From assembly GCA_014871665.1 (NCBI GenBank), contig WGSL01000067.1:1-10924 (forward strand): 10,924 nt of DNA. The letters run 5' to 3'. The position numbers and the translations under genes are program-made. The notes below the pieces were generated by a model that saw nothing but the letters and a program-made list of their open reading frames with translations, had not been told where the DNA came from and did no database searches. This document shows positions 5,136 through 10,924 of this stretch, one piece after another. Positions within the stretch are counted from its first letter, which is position 1. Each line of letters starts with the position of its first letter. The stretch comes from Collinsella sp. GTDB taxonomy: Bacteria; Actinomycetota; Coriobacteriia; Coriobacteriales; Coriobacteriaceae.

Positions 5136-6488
5136 ATGGCATTCAACGACTTGATCGCCCAGAAAATAAAGGACTTTGAACAGCAGGGGGTTCCGCAGGT
5201 CTTTGAGCGAGACCTTGATCTAGGAAACCCACAGGAGCCAAAGCGCGACAACATCGTAAATGTGATTGTGGGGGCCCGCCGTTGTGGAAAGACGTATCGC
5301 CTGTATCAGGAGATGCGGCGGCTTCAGAGCCGGGGCGTCGAGCTTGACCGGATGCTTTACTTCAATTTTGAGGATGAGCGCTTGCGCCCGTATGAGCCAT
5401 CGCTGCTGGCGGACGTGCTCGACACGTTCTATGCACTGTATCCTGTTGCTCGAACCGAGGGCGCTTACATTTTCTTTGACGAGATCCAGGAAATCCCCGA
5501 ATGGGGTGCGTTTCTGCGGCGTGTAGTCGATACGGAGAAAGCGACCGTCTATGTGACGGGATCTTCTTCTAAGATGCTGTCCTCAGAACTTAAGAGCGAG
5601 TTCAGGGGTCGTTCCCTTGTGCGAGAGCTTTTTCCGTTGAGTTTTTCGGAATACGTTCGATATAAGACGGGGAGCGTTCCCGAGCCAGATGCGACCTTTT
5701 CTCCGAGCGATGCGGCGCTGCTTCGGCATCATCTGATCGGGTATCTTGAACGAGGGGGATTCATCGCGACACTTGAGCAGACGCCTGCAGACGCGATTCA
5801 GCTGCTACAGGAATATGCTTCGCGAACGGTCGCCATGGACGTCGTTGAACGTTACGACGTCAAGAACCCTCGCCTGGCATCGCTGTTCTTGACGCGGTGT
5901 ATGGCATCTTCGGGACGAGAGCTGTCAGTGAACAAAGTGTACAACGAGTTCAAGAGCAGACAGATACCCGTCAGTCGTAATTCGCTCAGCGATTTACTTG
6001 AGTATTATGAGGACGCCTACCTGTTATTTTCTGTGCCGGAGTTCACGCGTTCACTGGCAAATAACATGCGGTCTGCGTCTAAGGTCTACGCTGTCGATCC
6101 TGCGATGTTTGGAGCATTCTCTCCCGCATCGGCATTGGACCAGGGTCAGAGGCTCGAGACCGCAGTGTTCAACGCGCTAAGAAGAAGGACTCCCGCGGTG
6201 AGGGTCGGATCGGTCTGCCGCCTGCTGATCAAAGAGAAGAGCAAAAGCCATGAGGTGGACTTTGTGGCTGGGGACGCACTTCTCATGCGGGCTTATAGCC
6301 TGATTCAGGTGAGTGTGGATATGGCAAGTGAGAAAACGCGCGAGCGCGAAATTGCCGCGCTTGATGCCTCGATGGCCCAGTTCGATCTTGGCGACTCGGC
6401 AATCGTTACCATGGATGAGCAGGCCGATATTCCATGCGAGCACGGTGCGGTACACGTTGTGCCCGCATGGAAGTGGCTCCTTGCCTAA
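5136..6488 (+). CDS. AAA-family ATPase with DUF4143-type C-terminal domain
   Basis: A 450-aa protein of the AAA_14 plus DUF4143 class (COG1373-like ATP-binding proteins), common and poorly characterised in gut anaerobes. Walker A is GARRCGKT (46-53), Walker B is YIFFDEIQ with D115-E116, and a sensor-like strand VYVTGSSSKML (138-148) is followed by the family's GRS...LFPLSFSEY segment (158-173). The C-terminal part has RLETAVFNALRRR (339-351), EVDF (373-376) and QVSVD (391-395), which resembles the E...(E/D)xD...QV pattern of the restriction-endonuclease-like fold; whether it cuts DNA is unknown. The start is set by GGAG 4 nt upstream. No partner gene is adjacent, so it is transcribed alone from the inverted-repeat promoter. 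Codon use is less biased toward GC-ending codons than in clpB, which may indicate horizontal acquisition. Roles in defence or conflict have been suggested for relatives, but nothing here proves one. Confidence 0.88.
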   Translation: MAFNDLIAQKIKDFEQQGVPQVFERDLDLGNPQEPKRDNIVNVIVGARRCGKTYRLYQEMRRLQSRGVELDRMLYFNFEDERLRPYEPSLLADVLDTFYALYPVARTEGAYIFFDEIQEIPEWGAFLRRVVDTEKATVYVTGSSSKMLSSELKSEFRGRSLVRELFPLSFSEYVRYKTGSVPEPDATFSPSDAALLRHHLIGYLERGGFIATLEQTPADAIQLLQEYASRTVAMDVVERYDVKNPRLASLFLTRCMASSGRELSVNKVYNEFKSRQIPVSRNSLSDLLEYYEDAYLLFSVPEFTRSLANNMRSASKVYAVDPAMFGAFSPASALDQGQRLETAVFNALRRRTPAVRVGSVCRLLIKEKSKSHEVDFVAGDALLMRAYSLIQVSVDMASEKTREREIAALDASMAQFDLGDSAIVTMDEQADIPCEHGAVHVVPAWKWLLA

Positions 6489-6504
6489 TCATCTACGGAT
6501 CTGT

Positions 6505-6526
6505 GGGGCCAGGACCTCCTGGCCCC
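6505..6526. terminator. Hairpin between convergent genes
   Basis: GGGGCCAGG (6505-6513) and CCTGGCCCC (6518-6526) form a perfect 9-bp stem with an ACCT loop, 16 bp after the ATPase stop codon and 35 bp beyond the stop of the opposing gene. It probably terminates transcription from both sides. The T-run after it is weak (TTCATT) on the plus strand and absent on the minus strand. Confidence 0.65.
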
Positions 6527-6561
6527 TTCATTACGGTTGGGGAGCACCGTGATGCGCCCGG

Positions 6562-8064
6562 CTAGTCCTGGGCCTTGATGCTCGGCATCAAAATCTGGGC
6601 GAGGTAGTCGGTCTCGAGTTTGGTCGCGGAGTCTGCGTTGCCGTCTTTGCCGACCAGCACGTTCTTGATCTGGCTATAGGTATAGCGGTTGCCGGTCGTT
6701 AGCTCGACAAGCTCAACTGCAGTGTCCATGGGGTAGGTCGACACGGGGTCTTGCGTGCGTCCGTTGATGGTCTGGGGCACCACATACGGATAAACGGGGC
6801 CGCTGGCGTAGACGGTGTAGCCGTTGCCGAGGTTTGCCGCACCCAAAACCGCGTCGCCCTCATCGGGCGTAAAGCTCTCGCCGTCGCGCACCGTGACAAG
6901 CGTCACAAGCGGCGTGTTCGTGTCGCCGGCAAGATAGATGCACAGCGTGCTGCCGTTTTGCCAAGTCGCGACTTTGCCGTACCACTCAACGGGAATATCG
7001 AGCTGATACAGGTCCGTTGCCTTATGTCGAGCATCGGCGTCGCGGGCGGACTGTGCCTCGCTTGCGCTTACGGCGTTGGCGGCGGCATCGCGGCGCGTAA
7101 TTGCCGCCTGCTGGAGTATCTTTGCCGCGGCGGCAGAGCTCGCGCCGCCTTCCTCGGCATACTTGGCGGCGGCATCGATCTGGTCGTCAGTCACCGTGTC
7201 GGCCGAAGGCACCTTGAGCTTAAAGGTGGCCTGGGAACTCAAATCCTGCCCATCGCTCTTGACCGTAACTTGGGCCTTGGTGGTCGGGACGGTGTAGATG
7301 GTGCCGTCCGCCGCGATGGGGGAGGCGGCGATGGAGAACGTGTAATCGCCGGGCAGCAGCTTGATGCCGCGACCGTGCTCGTCAACGTAGAGCGTTTCGC
7401 TCACAGAAGAGCCGTCGGAGTCCTGGCCACTCACCTGCACGGGAATCTTGGAGCCAGTTGAGCAGTCGAGGCCCGCGGCATGCACGCCAATCTGCACCGA
7501 CATCATCGTGTGGGCATTGGCGGCGACAGCGGCAGCCTGCTCTTGTTGATATCCGTTCCAGGCAGCATAGCCTGCACCGCCGGCGACAAGCGCGACGGCC
7601 ACGACGCCGGCGACCATCAGATTGCGGCGCTTTGGCGACATCTTGCGATGGCGGACCTCGGCTTCGCGTGCCGAGGGAACGGACGGCAGGGGAATATCGC
7701 CCATGGCGATGGTCTCATCGACGACAGGAGCAGAACCTAGGCCGGGGAGCTCGCGGGTCAGCGAATCCTCGGCCGGCAAGCTGTCGAGCAAGATGGTTTC
7801 CTCGCTCGTATCGGGTTCGGTCTGGTCGTCGGCCTCACATTCGGATTCCTCGTGCCCCGCCTCGTCTTCGGTGGGCGCGGCGCCATCGTCTTTTGCATCC
7901 TGATCATCGGGCTGCGCCTCGATTTCCGGCTCATCCTGCGCATCGACGCTCGAATCGTCAAACGCAATTTCGGCCAGCGCGATCTGGTCTAGGCTCTCCA
8001 GGGCCTCGGCGCACGCTTCTGCATCTTGGGCCGCATCCTCTTGGCCCATCGTCTCATCTTTCAT
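6562..8064 (-). CDS. Single-pass membrane protein with acidic cytoplasmic region, function unknown
   Basis: Start ATG at 8064 is chosen because GGGGGA lies just upstream; a longer frame from 8118 lacks such a site. The 500-aa product has three parts. Residues 1-130 are strongly acidic (Asp/Glu/Ala/Gln) and probably disordered. A basic cluster RHRKMSPKRR (138-147) precedes one membrane helix (149-169), giving an N-in, C-out topology. The external part starts with a beta-rich domain (about 187-285) holding a GRGIKLLPGDYTFSI stretch like transthyretin or carboxypeptidase-regulatory folds, then an Ala-rich helical linker (about 290-350), then a C-terminal domain (about 351-500) starting at DLYQLDIPVEWYGKVATW. 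I recognise no catalytic motif. A cell-envelope protein with a sensory or binding role is possible, by inference only. It is convergent with the ATPase gene, with its promoter region facing the nested insertion sequences. Confidence 0.82.
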   Translation of the reverse strand: MKDETMGQEDAAQDAEACAEALESLDQIALAEIAFDDSSVDAQDEPEIEAQPDDQDAKDDGAAPTEDEAGHEESECEADDQTEPDTSEETILLDSLPAEDSLTRELPGLGSAPVVDETIAMGDIPLPSVPSAREAEVRHRKMSPKRRNLMVAGVVAVALVAGGAGYAAWNGYQQEQAAAVAANAHTMMSVQIGVHAAGLDCSTGSKIPVQVSGQDSDGSSVSETLYVDEHGRGIKLLPGDYTFSIAASPIAADGTIYTVPTTKAQVTVKSDGQDLSSQATFKLKVPSADTVTDDQIDAAAKYAEEGGASSAAAAKILQQAAITRRDAAANAVSASEAQSARDADARHKATDLYQLDIPVEWYGKVATWQNGSTLCIYLAGDTNTPLVTLVTVRDGESFTPDEGDAVLGAANLGNGYTVYASGPVYPYVVPQTINGRTQDPVSTYPMDTAVELVELTTGNRYTYSQIKNVLVGKDGNADSATKLETDYLAQILMPSIKAQD

Positions 8065-8118
8065 ATATCCCCCAAGCTCAATATCGGGACAACACTGTAC
8101 CCAAAAACGGGACCCCAT

Positions 8119-8216
8119 AGAGCCGCCGCATGATTTGAAATCCGATTTTAAATATGCGCATGTTTTTGAATAGATGAATAGAGGCGCGACGACAAAAGCC
8201 CCCGAAAAGCGAGCGA
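8119..8216. other. Residual intergenic DNA left of the nested insertion sequences
   Basis: This 98-bp stretch should contain the promoter of the 6562-8064 gene, but no clear -35/-10 pair was found. Near its right end, AAAAGCCCCCGA (8194-8205) has the form of the left half of an intrinsic terminator; the matching CGGGGGCTTTT half is absent on this side of the element. Confidence 0.4.
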
Positions 8217-8240
8217 TGAACTGCCTCCCATTTCTTGGAC
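8217..8240 (+). repeat. Left terminal inverted repeat of the outer IS
   Basis: Matches the right end 10900-10923 at 19 of 24 positions. Four of the five differing bases fall in the segment that pairs with the orfA ribosome binding site (8223-8235). Confidence 0.9.
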
Positions 8241-8256
8241 ATGAGAAATGGGAGGC
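8223..8256 (+). promoter_or_regulatory. Hairpin hiding the orfA ribosome binding site of the outer IS
   Basis: Arms 8223-8235 and 8244-8256 are perfect 13-bp complements with an 8-nt loop. The right arm contains GGGAGG (8250-8255). Once the inner IS is removed, GGAGG is followed by CTTTTT and the orfA ATG, a normal 6-nt spacing. The left arm lies inside the terminal repeat. RNA started outside the element would therefore fold and mask the site. The restored stem followed by TTTTT could also act as a terminator. Confidence 0.75.
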
Positions 8257-8259
8257 TTT
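8255..8259 (+). repeat. 5-bp target-site duplication, left copy (GCTTT)
   Basis: GCTTT directly precedes the inner element and is repeated directly after it at 9515-9519. It lies within the outer IS, which shows the order of the two insertions. Confidence 0.85.
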
Positions 8260-8283
8260 TGGAGTGGGAAGGATAAACTGGAC
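8260..8283 (-). repeat. Inner IS terminal repeat, orfB end
   Basis: Matches the other end 9491-9514 at 20 of 24 positions, starting TGGAGTGGG. Confidence 0.9.
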
Positions 8284-8299
8284 TTTCTTTTAAGGATCC

Positions 8300-9202
8300 T
8301 CAAGCGTATTGCCGCTCGTATTCCACTGGAGACATGTAGCCCAGGGTGGAATGCATGCGCACCCTATTGTAATAGAGCTCTATGTACTTGAAGATGTCCT
8401 GCTTGGCCTCGTCCCTCGTCCCATAGCTCCTCTCTTTCACCAATTCCCTTTTCAGCGTCTTGAAGAACGACTCGGCCACCGCGTTGTCCAGCGGCGTGCC
8501 GGGCCTTGATACCGACTGGACTATGCCATGCGAGTCCAGACACCGCTGGAAGGAACGGGAGGTGTACTGCGCGCCCTGATCGTCATGGAAGACGAGGCTG
8601 CCGTCATCTGGCGGACCCTCCCTGCCGACCGCCTGCTCCATCGCGTCGATCGCGACCTTCTCGGTGATGCGCTCGGACATTGACCAGCCCACGACCTTGC
8701 GGGAGAAGGCGTCTATCACGGCTGCGAGATAGAGCCACCCTTCTCTTGTGGGTATGTAGGTGATGTCGCCCACCCAAAGCCTGTTGCGCTCGCCCACGGT
8801 GAAAGCGCGCTCTACCAGGTTCAACCGAGGGTCTCCCGGCTCGACCTTCTTCTGGATGCGGTGTTTTCGGGTCGCGCCCTTTCCGGCAAGTCCGAGCTTC
8901 TGCATGATGCGGAGCACGCGCTTCTCGCTCACGACGATGCCGCTTTTTCGCAGTTCGCGGTTGATGCGCCGGTAGCCGTAACGGCCCTTATGCCGCTCGA
9001 AGGCCTCGACGACGAAACCTTCGATCGCCTCCCGCTCTATCTGGGCGTCGGACTTCTTCCGGCCGAGATACTCGTAGAAACCGGATTTCGAGACTTTCAT
9101 CAGCCCGCATGCCTTCTTGATGGGGCCGATCTCGCCCCTATGCTCTTTGAGGAACTCGAACCTCACGCATGGTCTTGACTCAAGAAGGCCCGGAAATTTT
9201 TT
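8300..9202 (-). CDS. IS3-family transposase OrfB (DDE integrase core), inner IS
   Basis: Cuts and joins DNA at the element ends as the C-terminal part of an OrfAB fusion made by -1 frameshifting. Counting from the slippery codons gives about 300 aa. An HTH_21-like region (about 30-95) with the ...GRYGYRRI segment is followed by the retroviral-integrase-like core. The catalytic residues are D in VGDITYIP (about 146), D in HDDQGAQYTS (about 208) and E in VAESFFKTLK (about 244), with exactly 35 residues between the last two. HDDQG replaces the more usual HSDQG. It ends in MSPVEYERQYA before a TGA 40 bp from the element end. The frame opens further upstream only because it overlaps orfA; no ribosome binding site supports an independent start. 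Confidence 0.93.
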   Translation of the reverse strand, partial: KKFPGLLESRPCVRFEFLKEHRGEIGPIKKACGLMKVSKSGFYEYLGRKKSDAQIEREAIEGFVVEAFERHKGRYGYRRINRELRKSGIVVSEKRVLRIMQKLGLAGKGATRKHRIQKKVEPGDPRLNLVERAFTVGERNRLWVGDITYIPTREGWLYLAAVIDAFSRKVVGWSMSERITEKVAIDAMEQAVGREGPPDDGSLVFHDDQGAQYTSRSFQRCLDSHGIVQSVSRPGTPLDNAVAESFFKTLKRELVKERSYGTRDEAKQDIFKYIELYYNRVRMHSTLGYMSPVEYERQYA

Positions 9203-9462
9203 AGTATCTCGTTCTCGCGCTCGAGCTCCTCGACCTTCTTCTTGAGCTTCACGATCTCGTAGTCCTTGTTGATCTTCGGGGAGCCGTTTCCGGGGAACGC
9301 GCCGTCTCCCATCTCCTCGTATTCGCGGGCCCATCTTCTCAGCGTCGAATCCTTTATGCCGAGTTCCTCCGATAGGCCTTTGACCGTCATTTCCCCGGAC
9401 AGGACCACCTTTGCCGCCGAGACCTTGAACTGCCTGTCGTATCGCTTTCTTCTTTGGGTCAT
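9163..9462 (-). CDS. IS3-family OrfA (helix-turn-helix DNA-binding), inner IS
   Basis: A 99-aa HTH_Tnp_1-type protein that binds the terminal repeats and supplies the N-terminal part of the OrfAB transposase. The ATG at 9462 follows AAGGTG by 6 nt; an upstream in-frame GTG is part of that site itself and is rejected. The helix-turn-helix spans about residues 8-50 (KGLSEELGIKDSTLRRW), and a leucine-zipper-like stretch (about 66-95) probably drives multimerisation. The slippery site is at codons 87-89, so the zipper continues into OrfB in the fusion. Confidence 0.92.
   Translation of the reverse strand: MTQRRKRYDRQFKVSAAKVVLSGEMTVKGLSEELGIKDSTLRRWAREYEEMGDGAFPGNGSPKINKDYEIVKLKKKVEELERENEILKNFRAFLSQDHA
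9197..9203 (-). other. Programmed -1 frameshift site, inner IS
   Basis: On the minus strand CTA AAA AAT TTC gives a run of six A in phase for a -1 slip (A AAA AAT). The -1 frame from here is continuous with OrfB. AAT in the second slippery codon is weaker than the common AAA AAG form. Confidence 0.7.
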
Positions 9463-9465
9463 CTT

Positions 9466-9494
9466 GAACACCTTTCGCTCTTAACTAGGTGTCC
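9466..9494 (-). promoter_or_regulatory. Hairpin hiding the orfA ribosome binding site of the inner IS
   Basis: On the minus strand GGACACCT (9494-9487) can pair with AGGTGTTC (9473-9466): 8 bp including one G-U, with a 13-nt loop. The right arm contains AGGTG, the orfA ribosome binding site; the left arm starts inside the terminal repeat. This is the same design as in the outer element, although the sequences are unrelated. Confidence 0.6.
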
Positions 9495-9514
9495 AATTCA
9501 TCATACCCACTCCA
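9491..9514 (-). repeat. Inner IS terminal repeat, orfA end
   Basis: Reads inward on the minus strand from TGGAGTGGG to TTGGAC and matches 8260-8283 at 20 of 24 positions. Confidence 0.9.
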
Positions 9515-9519
9515 GCTTT
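9515..9519 (+). repeat. 5-bp target-site duplication, right copy (GCTTT)
   Basis: Second copy of the GCTTT found at 8255-8259, directly after the inner IS and three bases before the outer orfA ATG. Confidence 0.85.
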
Positions 9520-9521
9520 TT

Positions 9522-10013
9522 ATGCGTGTCGACTTGAGGGTGAAGCACGACATCGAGGCCAGGAAGGCGGCGATCGGGCTCTTCGAGCGAGGCCACGGCT
9601 CCGAGTCGGCGGCGAAGGCGCTGTCGGTCCCGCGCGACACCGTGAGACAATGGCTCTACGTATACCGGTCGTTCGGAAGCGAGGTGCTGCTATCCATGGA
9701 CGGCAAGCAGACCAGGTACACATACGAGCAGAAGGTCGCCGCCGCCTCGGCCGTGGTCGACGGCGGCATGAGCAAGCGGGACGCCATGGAGGCGTTCGGG
9801 GTCATGTCCCTGGCGCCGCTCAAGAGATGGTGCGCGCTCTACCGCGAGGGCGGCGCCGAGGCGCTCAGGCCCAGGCCCAAGGGCCGGCCGAGCGGTTCCA
9901 AGGCGAGGCCGCGCACGCGCGAGCAGGAGCTCGAGGAGCGCTGCCGAAGGCTCGAGACCGAGGTGGCCTACCTAAAAAAATTGCGTGCCCTGGTCGAGAG
10001 GGACGGACTCTGA
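9522..10013 (+). CDS. IS150-type OrfA (double helix-turn-helix), outer IS
   Basis: A 163-aa DNA-binding subunit of the transposase with two helix-turn-helix units, about residues 8-50 (AAKALSVPRDTVRQWL) and 65-108 (KRDAMEAFGVMSLAPLKRW), a basic Arg/Pro/Lys linker (116-131) and a C-terminal zipper (about 134-160, LETEVAYLKKL). The length is close to the roughly 170 aa usual for IS150 OrfA, so ATG 9522 is very likely the native start. The frame can be extended to a GTG at 9489, but that part lies in the inner element and is an artefact. The inner IS has separated this ATG from its GGAGG site, now 1.26 kb away, and no replacement site is visible, so translation is probably abolished or very weak. 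Confidence 0.9.
   Translation: MRVDLRVKHDIEARKAAIGLFERGHGSESAAKALSVPRDTVRQWLYVYRSFGSEVLLSMDGKQTRYTYEQKVAAASAVVDGGMSKRDAMEAFGVMSLAPLKRWCALYREGGAEALRPRPKGRPSGSKARPRTREQELEERCRRLETEVAYLKKLRALVERDGL
9974..9980 (+). other. Programmed -1 frameshift site A AAA AAA, outer IS
   Basis: Seven A in the phase CTA AAA AAA TTG form a textbook slippery heptamer near the end of orfA. The -1 frame continues as OrfB through ATT GCG TGC. Confidence 0.85.
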
Positions 10014-10924
10014 CCAGGGCGAAGGTCGAGGCCGTGAGCGCCCTGCGCGAAGAGGGGTACGGGCTGGGGTGCCTGCTGGAGTGCGCCGGCCTGGCGAGGT
10101 CGAGCTACTACTACGCGCTGTCGCACCCGAAGGCTCCCACCAGGCCCGAGCTCTGGGAGGCCGCCGCCGAGATATTCTCGCGCACGGCCAACGGGTGCGG
10201 CCACAGGCAGATCGCCATGTGCCTGCGCGCCGAGCGGGGCGTGCGCATAGCCTACAAGACCGTGCTGAAGATGATGCGCGAGATGGGCATCAGCTGCGGG
10301 ATCCGCCGCGAGACCGACTACCACAGGTACAACTCGTACAGGGGCAAGGTCGGAAAGACCTTCGAGAACGTCATCGGGCGCGACTTCGCCGCCGACGGGC
10401 CGTGGGAAAAGATGGGCACCGACGTCACCGAGTTCAAACAGCCCTGGGGCAAGGCCTACTTCGCGCCGGTCTACGACTTCGGCAGCAAGGAGATCGTCGC
10501 CTGGTCCACGTCGCTGCACCCCAACATGGCCCAGCAGCACGAGCTGCTCGACCAGCTCGTGTCCAGGAAGCCCAAGGGCTCCAGGCCGATCCTGCACTCG
10601 GACATGGGCTGGCAGTACCAGCAGGCCGGTTGGTGCAGGCGGCTGGAGGAGGCCGGCGTGGTGCAGAGCATGTCCCGGAAGGGCAACTGCATCGACAACG
10701 GCGCGACGGAGCAGGTGTTCGGCCACATCAAGGACGAGTTCTTCCGCGGAAGGACGTGGCCGGACTTCGAGTCCTTCAAGGCGGACCTCGACGACTTCGT
10801 GGTCCATTGGAACACGAGGAGGCGCCAGGTTAAACTGAAGGGACTGACCCCGGAGGAGTTCCGGAGACAGTCCCTTGCGGCGTATTTTTTATTTAAGCCG
10901 TCCAAGTTTTGGGGTGCAGTTCAC
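9980..10924 (+). CDS. IS150-type transposase OrfB (DDE integrase core), outer IS, no stop in window
   Basis: The catalytic C-terminal part of the OrfAB transposase, read in the -1 frame. Counting from the frameshift, an HTH_21-like region (about 18-90: RSSYYYALS, GCGHRQIAMCL) precedes the integrase core. The catalytic residues are D148 in GTDVTEFKQPWG, D208 in LHSDMGWQYQ and E244 in GATEQVFGHIKDEFF, a D-59-D-35-E spacing. The terminal RRQVKLKGLTPEEFR motif is typical of the group. No stop codon occurs before the window ends, and the frame runs through the right terminal repeat. One extra T in the T6 run at 10885-10890 would create a TAA three codons later, so a one-base loss may have extended the protein. 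Confidence 0.9.
   Translation, partial: MACPGREGRTLTRAKVEAVSALREEGYGLGCLLECAGLARSSYYYALSHPKAPTRPELWEAAAEIFSRTANGCGHRQIAMCLRAERGVRIAYKTVLKMMREMGISCGIRRETDYHRYNSYRGKVGKTFENVIGRDFAADGPWEKMGTDVTEFKQPWGKAYFAPVYDFGSKEIVAWSTSLHPNMAQQHELLDQLVSRKPKGSRPILHSDMGWQYQQAGWCRRLEEAGVVQSMSRKGNCIDNGATEQVFGHIKDEFFRGRTWPDFESFKADLDDFVVHWNTRRRQVKLKGLTPEEFRRQSLAAYFLFKPSKFWGAVH
10900..10923 (+). repeat. Right terminal inverted repeat of the outer IS
   Basis: Read inward on the minus strand it starts TGAACTGCACCCCAAAAC, the typical IS150-group end. It matches 8217-8240 at 19 of 24 positions. Confidence 0.9.

Larger units (their letters stand above)
8260..9514 (-). mobile_element. Inner IS3-family insertion sequence, 1255 bp
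   Basis: Terminal repeats 8260-8283 and 9491-9514 match at 20 of 24 positions, both starting TGGAGTGGG and ending TGGAC, with the TG...CA termini usual for IS3. It is flanked by a GCTTT duplication. OrfA and OrfB on the minus strand are intact and overlap through a -1 frameshift site, so the element looks complete and possibly active. Confidence 0.93.
8217..10923 (+). mobile_element. IS150-type IS3-family element, interrupted by a second IS
   Basis: Left terminal repeat 8217-8240 and right terminal repeat 10900-10923 match at 19 of 24 positions; both begin TGAACTGC and end CTTGGAC when read inward. Without the inner element and one 5-bp duplication the length is 1447 bp, normal for the IS150 group. 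It encodes a two-helix-turn-helix OrfA and a DD(35)E OrfB in the -1 frame. Only one base lies beyond the right end, so its own target duplication cannot be confirmed; CGA on the left and C on the right are compatible with a 3-bp one. Confidence 0.9.

Noticed and set aside
6751..8120. Long plus-strand frames opposite the membrane-protein gene
   Set aside because: Arg/Pro/Gly-rich translations without domains or ribosome binding sites; the minus-strand frame has a clear membrane segment and start signal.
9489..9521. Upstream GTG start extending outer OrfA by 11 codons
   Set aside because: These codons lie in the terminal repeat of the inner IS and the duplicated target, and no ribosome binding site precedes them.
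8235..9524. Restored promoter TTGGAC-N17-TTTTAT at the outer IS left end
   Set aside because: Transcription would start downstream of the orfA ATG, and the match to consensus is modest; the hairpin explains the sequence better.
9968..10833. 279- and 282-codon frames overlapping outer OrfB
   Set aside because: Neither carries transposase motifs; the DD(35)E residues and frameshift continuity place OrfB in another frame.

Overview
The window looks like a chromosomal segment of a high-GC Actinomycetota. A gut coriobacterium such as Collinsella is my best guess, from overall composition, the style of the intergenic repeats and the IS types. That assignment is inference, since no rRNA or marker search could be run.

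Layout. Positions 1-430 are non-coding and repeat-rich: a hairpin with perfect 22-bp arms, then a composite repeat block. A minus-strand gene for a small membrane-anchored protein (431-1078) follows. Positions 1079-1967 are again non-coding. They hold four CACTA boxes spaced exactly 9 bp apart, a second copy of the composite block, and a run of palindromic units at about 80-bp spacing. Next come clpB (1968-4595, chaperone disaggregase) with a strong intrinsic terminator, a 64-codon disordered acidic protein (4728-4922), and a solitary AAA/DUF4143-type ATPase (5136-6488) whose -10 box lies in the loop of a 24-bp inverted repeat. A convergent minus-strand gene for a 500-aa single-pass membrane protein (6562-8064) follows.

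The right end (8217-10923) is two nested insertion sequences. An IS150-type element (plus strand, left end at 8217, right end at 10900-10923) was invaded by a second IS3-family element (8260-9514, minus strand). The second element has 24-bp terminal repeats and made a 5-bp target duplication, GCTTT. The insertion fell between the Shine-Dalgarno sequence and the start codon of the outer element's orfA. Both elements encode OrfA plus OrfB with a DD(35)E triad and a poly-A slippery site for -1 frameshifting.

Most notable observations: (i) in both IS elements the orfA Shine-Dalgarno can pair with sequence in or next to the terminal inverted repeat, which would mute translation of read-through transcripts; (ii) long direct repeats and ~80-bp-period palindromes bracket the 215-aa membrane-protein gene like a cassette; (iii) the CACTA iterons; (iv) the inverted-repeat promoter of the ATPase gene. 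I see no complete defence system, CRISPR array or RNA gene.
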